Source of the DNA: Apteryx mantelli
Lineage: Eukaryota > Chordata > Aves > Apterygiformes > Apterygidae
NCBI RefSeq assembly: GCF_036417845.1
Contig: NW_027118693.1
Coordinates: 3,730,001-3,794,000 of the forward strand
DNA length: 64,000 bases
Reading direction: 5' to 3'
The notes beneath the pieces are model-generated. The model did not search any database, had not been told where the DNA came from, and saw only the letters and a list, made by a program, of their open reading frames with translations. Below are positions 33,801 to 44,282 of the stretch, one piece after another (the stretch's first letter is position 1; each line of letters opens with the position of its first letter). A program made the translations under genes and the position numbers.

Positions 33801-35832
33801 TCAAAGTTCATTTTCTAAGAGGTGACAACTTTCAGCTTTCAAGCTGTCTGAAGAGCTCCCCAGCTCACAGCCTGCTGTCTCATTTCCAGAGGCTCCTTCA
33901 GACCAGCTTCCTTGCTTGGGAAGAGCACAAGCCATTGCCTGCAGGTGGTACCTCAAGCACATAAGCAGACAAGCCTCTACCTCATGAACAAAGTGGCAAG
34001 CATCCTTTCACAGGATGCATATCTCTGTGCGTCTGATCAGATGATCAACACTCATGCAGTTCTGGTCCCCAGATGGAAAGCACTAGCAGTGTATGTGGGC
34101 ACTCACTAGACATTATTGGTAGGTGACCACAGAGGGAGCCATCACATAACCCAAATGGAGATAATCCCTTTATGTGACAGATGAGCATCCAACCATGTAA
34201 CATGTCTTTCCACACTTTCATGGCTCTCAAATGCTTCTGCTGAAGGTCCAGATGCTGTAATACAAGGATGCCAAGCAACAACATAGATTTCCTGCCTAAA
34301 AGTAAAAAGGAACAAAACAGCACTAGGTCTATTTGTGCTTTATCCTTCTCATTAAGAAAAAGAGGCAGATGTAGAAATAGAAGTGTTCTGAGAGTGGAAA
34401 TGCTTTTAGTGCCTACAATGCAGCATTACAGGCTGTGGGATTGGTTATGTTTGGTAAATGTACCCAGCTAAAGGAGATGTTGCGTTAATTGCCAAGTGTA
34501 TTATAACTGTTCCTCTTCAGTACAACGAGAGAAAAGAAACACATTTCTTGCCGCAAATAAACTTTAGTTTCATTACACCATTATAAAAAAAAAGGCTAGA
34601 AAAAGTGCATGACCTGCAGTCAGGCTGATGCAGAGTCGTCTCCTCGGAGCTACAGAGTCTTACAAGGTGATGAGAACCACAGTCTGAATCGCACTAAGCC
34701 CAGCAGGAGTCCTTGCCGTGGAGAGAGGTTTATGAGCAGCATCCTCCAGCTCTCTGAGCTGCCAGCAACATCCTGACTTTTCATTTGGAGTGGAAAATAT
34801 CATCATGCACAACATCCTTATTTGATGTCATTCAGTCAAAAAGAAATGTGGATATTAAGGCAGAAATAACAGGAAGCACATTAAAACCAGGCCACCTCCT
34901 TACCGTGAATTCCACCTACCTCACTTGAGTCAATTAATCCTATGAGATTAAAGAGGGAAAAAGATACCTGCGTGTATCTTTCTTCAGGGGATGTGGTGCT
35001 AAAACCCAGAGCTGACAGGCCCAGGGTATGAGCTGCAAGCTTTTCCCGAGCACGTATTCCTGCAAGTTCCAAGGGAGACCTTTGCCTGTATCCTGGCTCT
35101 CCAGATATTTTGTACCCTGGCCTGTACTATGGTGGCTGGCAAGAAGCATTTCTAGAACAATATTTATCAAGCAAGAATTTTAAAAATAAAGTGACCAAGG
35201 AAGACAAAAATGTTAACGGTCTTCTCTTTTCTTTCCCCTCGCCACCACTTTTTGTTGTTGTTGTTAATACTCTCCATCCTCCAGCAAGGAATAAGCTGTT
35301 CGGTGATCAGGACGACTACCAAAGCCTGTTTCCTTGCTGGCTCGTACTATACCTCCCCTAAGCAATGCTGCCGATCCCCACCATGTCTGCTGGTCCCCAC
35401 CATGTTGGCTGGGCAAGTGATGGTTCTCCCATCACACATGGGCACTGGCCAGCCAAATGCACGCAGGGCAAGGGGTCAGTTGGCTGATATGGGGGAGAAT
35501 TACAGCCTTCTCTCTCAGCACACACCCGACCGGTTCGTTTCACCACCCAGACACTAATTTTCATGATGCCAGGACTTCAAAAACATTGCGATCTCTACAT
35601 TTGTCATGTTCAGCTGGAATTGGTCAACAGTTATCAGGGAAGGTGGGAAGGGAGAAAGGAGCAGAATAACATTTTTAGAAAAAGAAGGGCATTGAAACAC
35701 AGGAGCTTCATCTAAAAAAATGCAGATTGGATGGGTGAAGTTACAGCATTACCATAAGTGCATGTAAGATACTTATTTTGTTCAGCCATTCCACTGGTTT
35801 CATCTTTCCTTGTGTGTTGATTACTAATCCAG
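30852..35832. other. Unassigned AT-rich sequence, includes probable 3' UTR of the gene ending at 30851
   Basis: The first few hundred bases are probably 3' UTR. An acceptor (CCTTCCTTTAAG) before 32480 is followed by an 17-codon open frame and TGA at 32532-32534, so it could be an alternative last exon, but I cannot link it by phase. Open frames at 31983-32249 (minus) and 32014-32229 (plus) overlap each other and have no splice or family support. No CR1 or satellite was seen. Confidence 0.3.
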
Positions 35833-36347
35833 TGTTATGGAAAATCAGGCTCACCGGTCTCCATAACAGGGTCCGACCCTAGGTTCCTGCTGAGGACAGA
35901 AGTTCGAAATCAGATTGAAGAAAAATAAAATTTAATGATACACGTGCGGTAATTACAGCTCGAGCTGGGTGCCTCCAAAGAGGGACCCCGAACAAAGAAA
36001 TCCCTGGGCAATTATACCCTTACAATCTAAATTCCCCACCCCTCAAGCGATAGTTTGGACCAATAGTAATGGTTAGGTCTGGGGTCTTCCCCTTCTTCAC
36101 TGGGCCCCTCCATTGTCTCTAGGCAGGCTTCTGCTTATCTTCAAGGTTGGCTACTCCTGCTGTCCGTGTAACTTCTTTATCTCTCCAGCTTGAACCGGCT
36201 CTGGGGCCCCCTTTTACTTATCTAAGTAAAAGTTCACAGCAAGTTCACAGCCTGAGGCCTAAGGCTTCAGCAAATTTAGCTACTAATGCTAAGCAAGTTA
36301 TGCTAAGCAATTAATTCTGGACAGCTTCAGTTCAATATTCTCTAACA
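35833..36347 (-). mobile_element. Solo LTR (minus strand) abutting the inverted satellite tract
   Basis: The roughly 515-bp element has TGTTA/TAACA termini. Read on the minus strand it has a TATA-like GGGTATAAT (about 36005-36018 on plus) and a poly(A)-type ATTAAA (plus 35931-35936) near its 3' end, which gives the minus orientation. A short inverted repeat, TGTTATGGA/TCCATAACA, lies at its left end (35833-35841 and 35860-35868). No target duplication is visible: the left flank is TCCAG and the right flank CTATG. One flank has probably been replaced or deleted. The retrovirus family was not identified. Confidence 0.6.
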
Positions 36348-36690
36348 CTATGAGGCACTGAGAAACAAGTGACATCACAACCACAAGCTGCACCCACATG
36401 ACCAGCACTGGCCTATGAGGCACTGAGCCACAAGAGACCTCACAACCACAAACTCCACCCACAGGACCAGCACTGGCCTATCAGGCACTCAGCCACAAGT
36501 GACATCACAAAAACAAACTGCACTCACAGGACCAGCACTGGCCTATCCGGCACTGAGCCACAAGTGACATCACAACCACAAACTGCACCCACAGCACCAG
36601 CACTGGCCTATCAGGCACTGAGCCACAAGTGACATCACAACCACAAACTGCACCCACATGACCAGCACTGGCCTATCAGGCACTCAACAG
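36348..36690 (-). repeat. 65-bp satellite, inverted tract, about 5 monomers
   Basis: The reverse complement of the satellite core occurs with GGCCTATCAGGCACTGAG-type anchors at about 36411, 36476, 36541, 36606 and 36671, exactly 65 bp apart. These monomers are of the homogeneous type, so the tract was copied or moved after the core had spread. Confidence 0.95.
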
Positions 36691-36964
36691 AAGTCTCCTC
36701 ACAAATACAAAAAAGGAGCATTTGGGCTCCTAGTGGCTTAGCAGATACTGAGGCTGAATGACTCCACAAACACAAGCAGCAGCAATATGCAGCAAGCTGG
36801 AATGTCAGGTGCTCAGGCTCAAGTGACCTCACAGGCAGCCATGAAGCCAGATATCTGCTCCTGGCCTCTTTACGACCAAAGCACAATTGACCTCAACAAG
36901 CACAAACAGCAGCAATGTGCATGCTGATCGCCAATCACATACCGATGCACAACTGACCACAAAA
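36691..36964 (-). repeat. Decayed satellite monomers, inverted tract
   Basis: Diverged minus-strand monomers (GTGACCTCAC and CACAAACAGCAGCAATG words) continue from the homogeneous tract into the inverted duplication. They mirror the order at the left edge of the main array. Confidence 0.65.
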
Positions 36965-37324
36965 GCACCAACAGCAGCAATGGGCCTGCTCCCCCTTTAT
37001 GAGGCATGCAGACACAAGAGACCTCACCATCATCACCAAAGCTACATGCATGCTGTTGGCCTACCAGCTTCAGACGCACAACTCACCTCACAAGCACAAA
37101 TGGCATCGACCTGCCTGCTGCTGCCCTATCTGGGACTGAGTCACAAGGGAGCTGAAAAGTGCAAACCTTCACAGAGGAAAAGCTCACCTGGGCCACTCTC
37201 ACGTCCTTCGATTACGCTGTGATCACTCCACACAGAACAGTCTTCTGCAAATGGCTTTCATCTCCTGGCAAGACTCTCTCCAGATCATGCGACAGCTCCA
37301 CTCTTCACCCTGGCAACAAATCAC
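36965..37324 (-). repeat. Inverted duplication, right arm (partner 11753-12110)
   Basis: This matches the reverse complement of 11753-12110 up to the word CAAATCAC at 37317-37324. Similarity then stops at the start of a CR1 copy, so the CR1 either inserted into or truncated this arm. Confidence 0.85.
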
Positions 37325-39169
37325 CCGTTTGGAATTAAATCTGGCGAGAGATGTCAAGGACAGCAAGAAGGGCTTCTTCAAATACATCAGTAGCAAGAGG
37401 AAGACTAGGGAAAATGTGGGCCCTTTGCTGAATGGGGTGGGTGCCCTGGTGACGAAGGATACAGAGAAGGCAGAGTTACTGAATGCCGCCTTTGCTTCAG
37501 TCTTTACTGCTCAGGCCAGCCCTCAGGAACCCCAGACCCTGGAGGCAAGAGAGAAAGTCTGGAGGAAGGAAGACTTTCCCTTGGTGGAGGAGGAATGGGT
37601 TAGAGACCATTTAAGCAAACTTGACACCCACAAATCCATGGGCCCTGATGGGATGCACCCACGAGTGCTGAGGGAGCTGGCGGATGTCATTGCTAAGCCA
37701 CTCTCCATCATCTTTGAAAGGTCATGGAGAACAGGAGAGGTGCCTGAAGACTGGAAGAAAGCCAATGTCACCCCAGTCTTCCAAAAGGGCAAGAAGGAGG
37801 ACCCAGGCAACTGCAGGCCAGTCAGCCTCACCTCCATCCCTGGAAAGGTGATGGAGCAGCTCATGCTGGAGGCCATCTCCAAGCATGTGGAGGAAAAGAA
37901 GGTGATCAGGAGTAGTCAGCATGGCTTCACCAAAGGGAAATCCTGCCTAACCAATCTGATAGCCTTCTATGATGGAATGACTGGCTGGGTAGATGAGGGG
38001 AGGGCAGTGGATGTTGTCTCCCTAGACTTCAGCAAGGCTTTTGACACTGTCTCCCATAACATCCTCATAGGGAAGCTCAGGAAGGGTGGGTTAGATGAGT
38101 GGAGAGTGAGGTGGATTGAGAACTGGCTGAATGGCAGAGCTCAGAGAGTTGTGATCAGCGGTGCAGAGTCTAGTTGGAGACCTGTAGCTAGCGGTGTCCC
38201 CCAGGGGTCAGTACTGAGTCCAGTCTTGTTCAATTTCTACATCAATGACCTGGATGAAGGGACAGAGTGCACCCTCAGCAAGTTTGCTGACGATCCAAAA
38301 CTGGGAGGAGTGGCCGATACACCAGAGGGCTGTGCTGCCATTCAGAGGGACCTGGACAGGCTGGAGAGGTGGGCAGAGAGGAACCTCATGAAGTTCAGCA
38401 AAGGCAAGTGCAGGGTCCTGCACCTGGGGAGGAATAACCCCATGCACCAGTACAGGTTGGGGGTTGACCTGCTGGAAAGCAGCTCTGCTGAGAAGGACCT
38501 GGGAGTGCTGGTGGACACCAAGTTAATCATGAGGCAGCAATGTGCCCTTGTGGCCAAGAAGGCCAATGGTATCCTGGGCTGCATCAGGAAGAGTGTTGCC
38601 AGCAGGTGGAGGGAGGTGATTCTGCCCCTCTCCTCAGCCCTGGTGAGGCCACATCTGGAGTACTGCGTCCAGTTCTGGGCTCCCCAGTACAAGAGGGATG
38701 TGGCACTACTGGAGCAAGTCCAGCGAAGGGCCACAAAGATGATTAGGGGACTGGAGCATCTCTCTTATGAGGAAAGGCTGAGAGAGCTTGGCCTGTTTAG
38801 CTTGGAGAAGAGAAGGCTGAGAGGAGATCTTATCAATGTGTACAAGTATCTGAAGGGAGGGTGTCGAGAGGATGGGGCCAGACTCTTTTCAGTGGTGCCG
38901 AGCGACAGGACGCGAGGCAACGGGCACAAACTGAAACACAGACAATTCCATCTGAACATGAGGAAATACTTTTTCACTGTGAGGGTGACAGAGCACTGGA
39001 ACAGGTTGCCCCGAGAGGTGGTGGAGTCTCCTTCTCTGGAGATATTCAAAACGCGCCTGGATGCAATCCTGTGCAATGTGCTCTAGGTGACCCTGCTTGA
39101 GCAGGGGGGTTGGACTAGATGATCTCCAGAGGTCCCTTCCAACCTCAGCGATTCTGTGATTCTGTGATT
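37325..39169 (+). mobile_element. CR1 retrotransposon, 5'-truncated, long open RT frame
   Basis: The copy starts inside ORF2, after the endonuclease, and runs through the whole reverse-transcriptase region and C-terminus to the standard CR1 3' end (GGACTAGATGATCTCCAGAG, then ATTCTGTGATTCTGTGATT at 39151-39169). The 5' junction lies exactly where the inverted satellite flank stops matching its partner. No clear target duplication is seen, as is usual for CR1. The absence of stops and frameshifts over about 590 codons suggests a fairly recent insertion. Confidence 0.95.
37326..39086 (+). CDS. CR1 ORF2 reverse transcriptase, N-terminally truncated
   Basis: The frame is open from an ATG at 37251 to the stop at 39084-39086 (611 codons), but the first 25 or so codons are satellite flank, not CR1. 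CR1 sequence begins near [17 protein letters not shown]. Recognisable RT parts are the finger region ([17 protein letters not shown]), motif A ([12 protein letters not shown], near residue 258), [20 protein letters not shown], and the catalytic FADD (residues 345-348) followed by Pro where CR1 usually has Thr. The C-terminal domain ([30 protein letters not shown]) is complete. The apurinic-type endonuclease is missing, so the product could not prime insertion alone. There is no CR1 promoter, so expression would depend on chance upstream transcription. Confidence 0.9.
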   Translation, partial: RLELNLARDVKDSKKGFFKYISSKRKTRENVGPLLNGVGALVTKDTEKAELLNAAFASVFTAQASPQEPQTLEAREKVWRKEDFPLVEEEWVRDHLSKLDTHKSMGPDGMHPRVLRELADVIAKPLSIIFERSWRTGEVPEDWKKANVTPVFQKGKKEDPGNCRPVSLTSIPGKVMEQLMLEAISKHVEEKKVIRSSQHGFTKGKSCLTNLIAFYDGMTGWVDEGRAVDVVSLDFSKAFDTVSHNILIGKLRKGGLDEWRVRWIENWLNGRAQRVVISGAESSWRPVASGVPQGSVLSPVLFNFYINDLDEGTECTLSKFADDPKLGGVADTPEGCAAIQRDLDRLERWAERNLMKFSKGKCRVLHLGRNNPMHQYRLGVDLLESSSAEKDLGVLVDTKLIMRQQCALVAKKANGILGCIRKSVASRWREVILPLSSALVRPHLEYCVQFWAPQYKRDVALLEQVQRRATKMIRGLEHLSYEERLRELGLFSLEKRRLRGDLINVYKYLKGGCREDGARLFSVVPSDRTRGNGHKLKHRQFHLNMRKYFFTVRVTEHWNRLPREVVESPSLEIFKTRLDAILCNVL

Positions 39170-42066
39170 GTTCTTTTGTGCTTATCACAAAAAAAACGGG
39201 GGGGGGGAGGGGCTGGAATCATAATGACACAGGGGAAACTCTCTTCTCAAGCTTGTAGGGTGCATTATCAAAAGATCATATGGAGTCCCTCCGTGAAAAC
39301 AGTGACTTAGCAGAAGTCTGGTAGGGTGGCCTTTGCACTTGTGGAGTTGAGCTGTCTTAGTTTGTGTTAATCATTTGGCCTCCCTTTATACCTGGGAAAA
39401 GGAATAGGCAGCTGTAGAAAATTATTTATCTCACTTGAGCCGGTTTATAATTTCGGATGAAACTAAAGAGGAATATCATCATATTTCTGTTAGAAGGAAG
39501 CAAAAATGTTTGAAAGTTTTGTGCGGAAAGAAGACCTACTCTGTTGGATGGCAGCATGGGCAGAGTCTTCCGGAAAGAAAGTAATGGAATGCAAATGATT
39601 TCTGGCCTACGTTCTCTCATGCAGATCTTAGAAACTTACTTTGGGCACTTACTTTCTCCTGTCACATTCATGGAGCATGGTACTGATGCCTTTACAGGAG
39701 TAGGCAACACAAGAGCTTCAGAGCCACCCTCTCGCTGGCTGGGGTGTATACAACTTCTGTTGTCAGTACTTTCAGAAGGAACATAACATTTTAGATCTAA
39801 GAAAGGGTTTGCAGTGGACTAGAATATTTCTGTGTTCATTTAGCAAAGTCCTCAAGGTCCACCTTTTTTTTTTATTAACTTATTTCATTTTCAATTCACC
39901 TATTAAAAAAAAAAATCCATTATTTATCCAGCTCAGGTATCAAGGAGGTGGGTAGCTATTTAGGGGACCTTTATCCACAGAAGAAAGTCTGTTATTTACT
40001 GAGCACATTTATTACAGGAAGCAGACCCTGTTGTCAGGCAATGCTGCTCATATTGCTTAACTTCTGGGCCTCCTGGGTGTCTGCTGGCCCACATAGTGCC
40101 CCTGCAGCCCAGAGACACAGGCATGTTGTTTTGTGTGTGCTTCCTCCATTCAAAGCACATGAAATCAAGTGAGGGTTGTTGATCACCGCTGACAAAATGC
40201 GTGCTTTGTTTTGTTTTGTAGTGTGGCAGTGAGGATATGTGCTGCATGCCTTAGGGCATAAAATACAGTTCGACGTCTGCACAGAGCAGAGGAAGCAACA
40301 CCCAGCACAGTCTTGTTTGTACCCCTTGCAAGGGGGAACTCTTGGAGTGACCTGTTCCTTCAATGGAAGAAGCAAATTCCTGAATGAACTGTCCCACAAC
40401 TGCACCTGGACTTTTCCCTGGTGTAAATAAGGTGAACAGTCTGGAGGCCATGCCATCAGAGCAAAGCAAGCACCTAAGATATTGGTGTAGAGGTAGCAGT
40501 GGACAAACAGTGATGTTCTGTTATTTTTATGCTGTAACCAGAGGTGCGGCTCTCACACAGATAGTCAAACTGTAGCTTTCTATCCAGAAAGATCAGAGCC
40601 ATTACTGCCACAGTGACTTTGAGGGGGATTTTTCACAATAAGATGCCTAAGATAACTAAGTTAAAGCACTATCTGTGATTCCAGAGTCTCTTCACTGAAG
40701 ATGTCTTGGTGGGATTCTTTGCCAACTTAAAGGGGATGGGAGTCATCCAACTAACTACCTTCAAAATTTCCATGCTAGGCATTTAAGACTAGACTCATCC
40801 ATCTTGTGTTTCTGTACTATTGGGAGTGAGTGATTTAAACAATAAAAAAGTCTCTCAGATAGAATGATAATGTCATATTTTTATTTAAAATGGATAAACA
40901 AATACTGCTTTTGATTCTCATTCCAAAACAAGATATTTCTCTTGCAAATCGTGAGTGAAAATAAATCCATGAAAATTACAAAATGGCAATACCATGACAA
41001 GGATTAGAGAAAAGGAATTTTTTGTTTGCTTTTGTTTGGTGAAGGGGTTGGAGAGAACTTAAGGTCTAGATCTAATCCTTGGGGCTGCAGAGGCTGCACC
41101 TCACTGATCTAAAGTCCCTCACTTGCACAAATTATAACACATTGCCCAGCATGTGGTTCAGCGCACCTGGCATTTCCTATTAAACAGATGAGCCTCCTAT
41201 GCTCAGTATAGTTCCTCTGAAGTACTATGGACAACTAGCATAAGAGGAGATGATATAATCCTCTAGACTATCACAGGAGGGTGGGCAATGCCCTCAGCTT
41301 AGGGCATTTAAGTTACAAATGTTTATATGTGGACGAAACAATTCCACTGCGTGAGGCTGTTCTATTAGCTGAAGTATTGGCTCTGACAGCATTGTATCAT
41401 AAGGACTGGGCATTTATTTCATTAAGCTTGATCTGTGGACAATTGCATTGTTACTCAACAATTAAATTACTGACCAATATTCTGGATTTAGTTGCAGCTT
41501 AAAAGAGAGCTGATGTTAGGTGGGTAATTTTGAGTTTATTTTCTCTATGTTCTTGTCCCAACCAGGAGGTTAATGGGGAGAAGTAAGTGCCACTTAGCAG
41601 AGAAATAAAGCCATTGTTGTTCTCCTTTTTATTTGTTCCACCTGTTTTCTGTCTCTTTCTAAAGGCAAAAAGGCTCAACAAAGCTCTGTCACCAAAATAA
41701 ACAGGCAAACCAGATTGTGTGACAAGGAGAAGCTGCATCCAAACTGGAGGAAGGTGAACCGTCTTGAGAATTTGGTGTGCCAAGGAAGGAGGAAGTCCTC
41801 AGCTTGTTGCTTTCTGTCTCAGTTTCCACACTTAGAAAACACCATCACCAGGGTATTCACCAGGGTTTGTAAAGTGCTTTTAGACCATTTGAAAGGCATC
41901 CCTATCTGAGGATTAGGTCTTATCATGGTGATATGTTTCAGGAGAGAAACTGGTGTGATTTCATGAAACTCCACACTGCTAAGAAAGAAAGGTGTAATTT
42001 CAGCAAATGAATCCTAATCATTTGTTCCATCCCCCTCCCTTTTCTCTCCACTTACAAAATCTCTCC
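39170..42066. other. Unassigned AT-rich sequence
   Basis: No exon, receptor fragment or known repeat was recognised. G- and A-runs at 39188-39211 and 39902-39914 are low complexity. Part of the right end is probably 3' UTR of the minus-strand receptor. A minus-strand AATAAA at about 41535-41540 is the nearest candidate poly(A) signal. Confidence 0.3.
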
Positions 42067-43014
42067 TCAGAAGGAAAGACATTTTCTGGAGATTATCACA
42101 TTTCTCTTCAAGCCCACCTTGAGAGCCTTCTTCATCTGCTCATTCCTCAGGCTGAAAATGAAGGGGCTCATCAGAGGAGTTACCACTGTGTTGAGCAGGG
42201 CCACCATTTTGTAATAGGAAGTGTGGTGACTTGAAGGCTGCACATACTGGAAGATGCAGCTACCGTAGCCCAAGATGACAATGGTGAAGTGAGAGGAGCA
42301 TGTCGAAAATGCCTTGTTCCTCGATGAAGCTGAGGGCAACCTAAGGATGGTGTTAATGATGTATAGGTAGGACATTGCTGTCATGACCAGTGAGCCAAAG
42401 ATGATGATGAAAGCGTTCACGAAATTTATCAGCTCCACAATCTGTGTGTCTGCACAGGACAGCTTGATCAAAAGCACGCCTTCACAGAAGAAGTGGTCAA
42501 TACGATTGTCATTGCAGAAGGGCAGCCTGACAACTAGGACAGTGGGGACAATGGTGGCCAGGAAGCCTGCAGTCCATGACCCCAACAGGAGCTGAACACA
42601 AAGCTGACTGTTCATGAGCATGGGGTACTGAAGAGGGTAGCATATGGCCACATAACGGTCGTAGGACATGACAGCAAGAAGGACAAACTCAATGACACCC
42701 AAGAAGATGAAGAAATAGAACTGAGTTATGCAAGCTGGGTAGGAGATGGCTTTGCTGCCCATCAACAAGCTTGCTACTGTTTTGGGTATGATGCATGTAG
42801 CGATGAAGATCTCCAAAGAGGAGAGGTTGCAGAGGAAAAAGTACATAGGTCTGTGGAGGTCTCGGTCAGAAAGAATGAGGGCAATGATCAGCAGGTTTCC
42901 AACTAAGATCACCAGGTAGGAAGCCAGGAAAATGATTGCTACTAGGTACTCCTGATGGTGGAGGGAGGGGAAGCCCAAGAGAAGGAACTCTGTGGCAGTC
43001 GTATGGTTCAACAT
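42067..43014 (-). CDS. Olfactory receptor, class II, OR6/OR11-like
   Basis: This is a seven-transmembrane odorant receptor of 315 residues encoded in one exon, the normal size and structure. Visible motifs are an N-glycosylation site NHT (residues 3-5), GN in TM1 (39-40), RPMYFFLCNLS (55-65), MSYDRYVAIC at the end of TM3 (116-125), the disulfide cysteines C95 and C177, and KAFSTCSSH (234-242). The stretch LPFCNDNRIDHFFCE resembles OR6/OR11-type receptors, but the subfamily was not tested. The usual TM7 motif NPxIYSLRN reads SPFIFSLRN, with both the Asn and the Tyr replaced. The start at 43014 gives the standard N-terminus. A splice acceptor (CTCACTGCAG on minus) ends at 43028, which suggests a separate 5' UTR exon, and a GTAAGT donor on the minus strand at 44322-44327 is one candidate for it. 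The frame is intact, so the gene is probably functional. Confidence 0.93.
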   Translation of the reverse strand: MLNHTTATEFLLLGFPSLHHQEYLVAIIFLASYLVILVGNLLIIALILSDRDLHRPMYFFLCNLSSLEIFIATCIIPKTVASLLMGSKAISYPACITQFYFFIFLGVIEFVLLAVMSYDRYVAICYPLQYPMLMNSQLCVQLLLGSWTAGFLATIVPTVLVVRLPFCNDNRIDHFFCEGVLLIKLSCADTQIVELINFVNAFIIIFGSLVMTAMSYLYIINTILRLPSASSRNKAFSTCSSHFTIVILGYGSCIFQYVQPSSHHTSYYKMVALLNTVVTPLMSPFIFSLRNEQMKKALKVGLKRNVIISRKCLSF

Positions 43015-43039
43015 ATCTGCAACTGGGCTGCAGTGAGTA

Positions 43040-44210
43040 AGAGAAGATGGTGAGTGGAGGAAACAATTCCTCAGATGGTTAGAGGGAGCAGAGACAGGTA
43101 GAGAAATGTAGCAGTATAATAAAAGAGATGCATGTGGTTACTCACAAAAAGTCTGTAAGGAAAACAAAGAAGAGAGGAGAGGCAAGGAGAAACAACACAG
43201 AGTAAGGAGACACCATTTCAAACAGTAACAACAAACTTAGTTTCTAGGTTAGAGTAGGAATCCACTATTAACAACATGTAAGTTTTTGCATTTGAGCTCC
43301 TCACCCAAGTGTCCTTTTACAGTCAATGGAGAAAAAAATAGACATTTCTCAGTCATTCTTTCTCTAGTCTATCTTAAACCTATATTTTCAGATGAGATAA
43401 AATGCATCCTGGAGAAAGATAAAACATCTCTTCAGACTGACATTAACCTTCTGATTTTAGATAAGGAATGGAAAGAAGGAAGAAGGAGAATGGTGACAAA
43501 GGAGGAGGTCAGTGGGAAATAAAGGCAATGGAGGGAGAAAGCCAAAAAGAGATAAGATAAATATTCTATGATTCAAAATGTGGTCTTTCCCTCCAAGCTT
43601 GACCTATTCCCTATAGAGCAGAAATCTTTACAAAGAGACTCTTCTTCGGTTGCAGCAATCTTTCTTGCTGAGAAATGGTTTTGATAAAACCTTCTGGCCA
43701 CCAGAAGGAAAAATATAAATGAATACAAGCAATAGAAAGGAGAGAGAAAAAAAAGAAAATCCTAGGAGACAAAAAGATATGTAGAGAAATTCATCAGTTG
43801 GGGATAAGAAAAAAAAAGCCCTACCTTGCAAAACAAATAAACAAGCAAACAAACAGAACTGCAGAAGACTTTTTTTGTGTGTGTGTGTGTGAACACTGGA
43901 AAGATGAAGCTTGGTTTGATATGGAGTCAGTCCTGAATTCATTACCTGAGGTCTTGAAGATGTTGAATTCTCTGTGCAGTCGTCTCAGGACAGTCTACCC
44001 CTATGTAGACCATGTCCTTTCCATCCTGCTGCTTTTGCTCACAAAACTTGTATAAGCCCAAAAGAGAGAAAAGGACTACTCTGTGCTGCTTAGCTGGACC
44101 TGGCCAACAAGCTAAAGCAGAGGAAGGGGCAGAGACCCAGGCACATAGACACAGACTGATCAGCAAGGTCTCATTGCCTGAGAAATATCACAGGCAAAGG
44201 GGGACAGTCA
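43040..44210. other. Upstream region of the minus-strand receptor, no gene recognised
   Basis: This is probably intron and 5' flank of the receptor. It contains A-rich stretches at 43745-43760 and 43807-43816 and a short GT run at 43876-43892. Confidence 0.35.
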
Positions 44211-44244
44211 CAGGCAGGCAGGCAGGCAGGCAGTCTAGGAACTC

Positions 44245-44282
<38 letters not shown>
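44211..44282. repeat. (GGCA)n followed by (CAA)n microsatellites
   Basis: About five GGCA units lie at 44211-44233 and about 13 CAA units at 44244-44282, separated by 10 bases. Confidence 0.95.
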
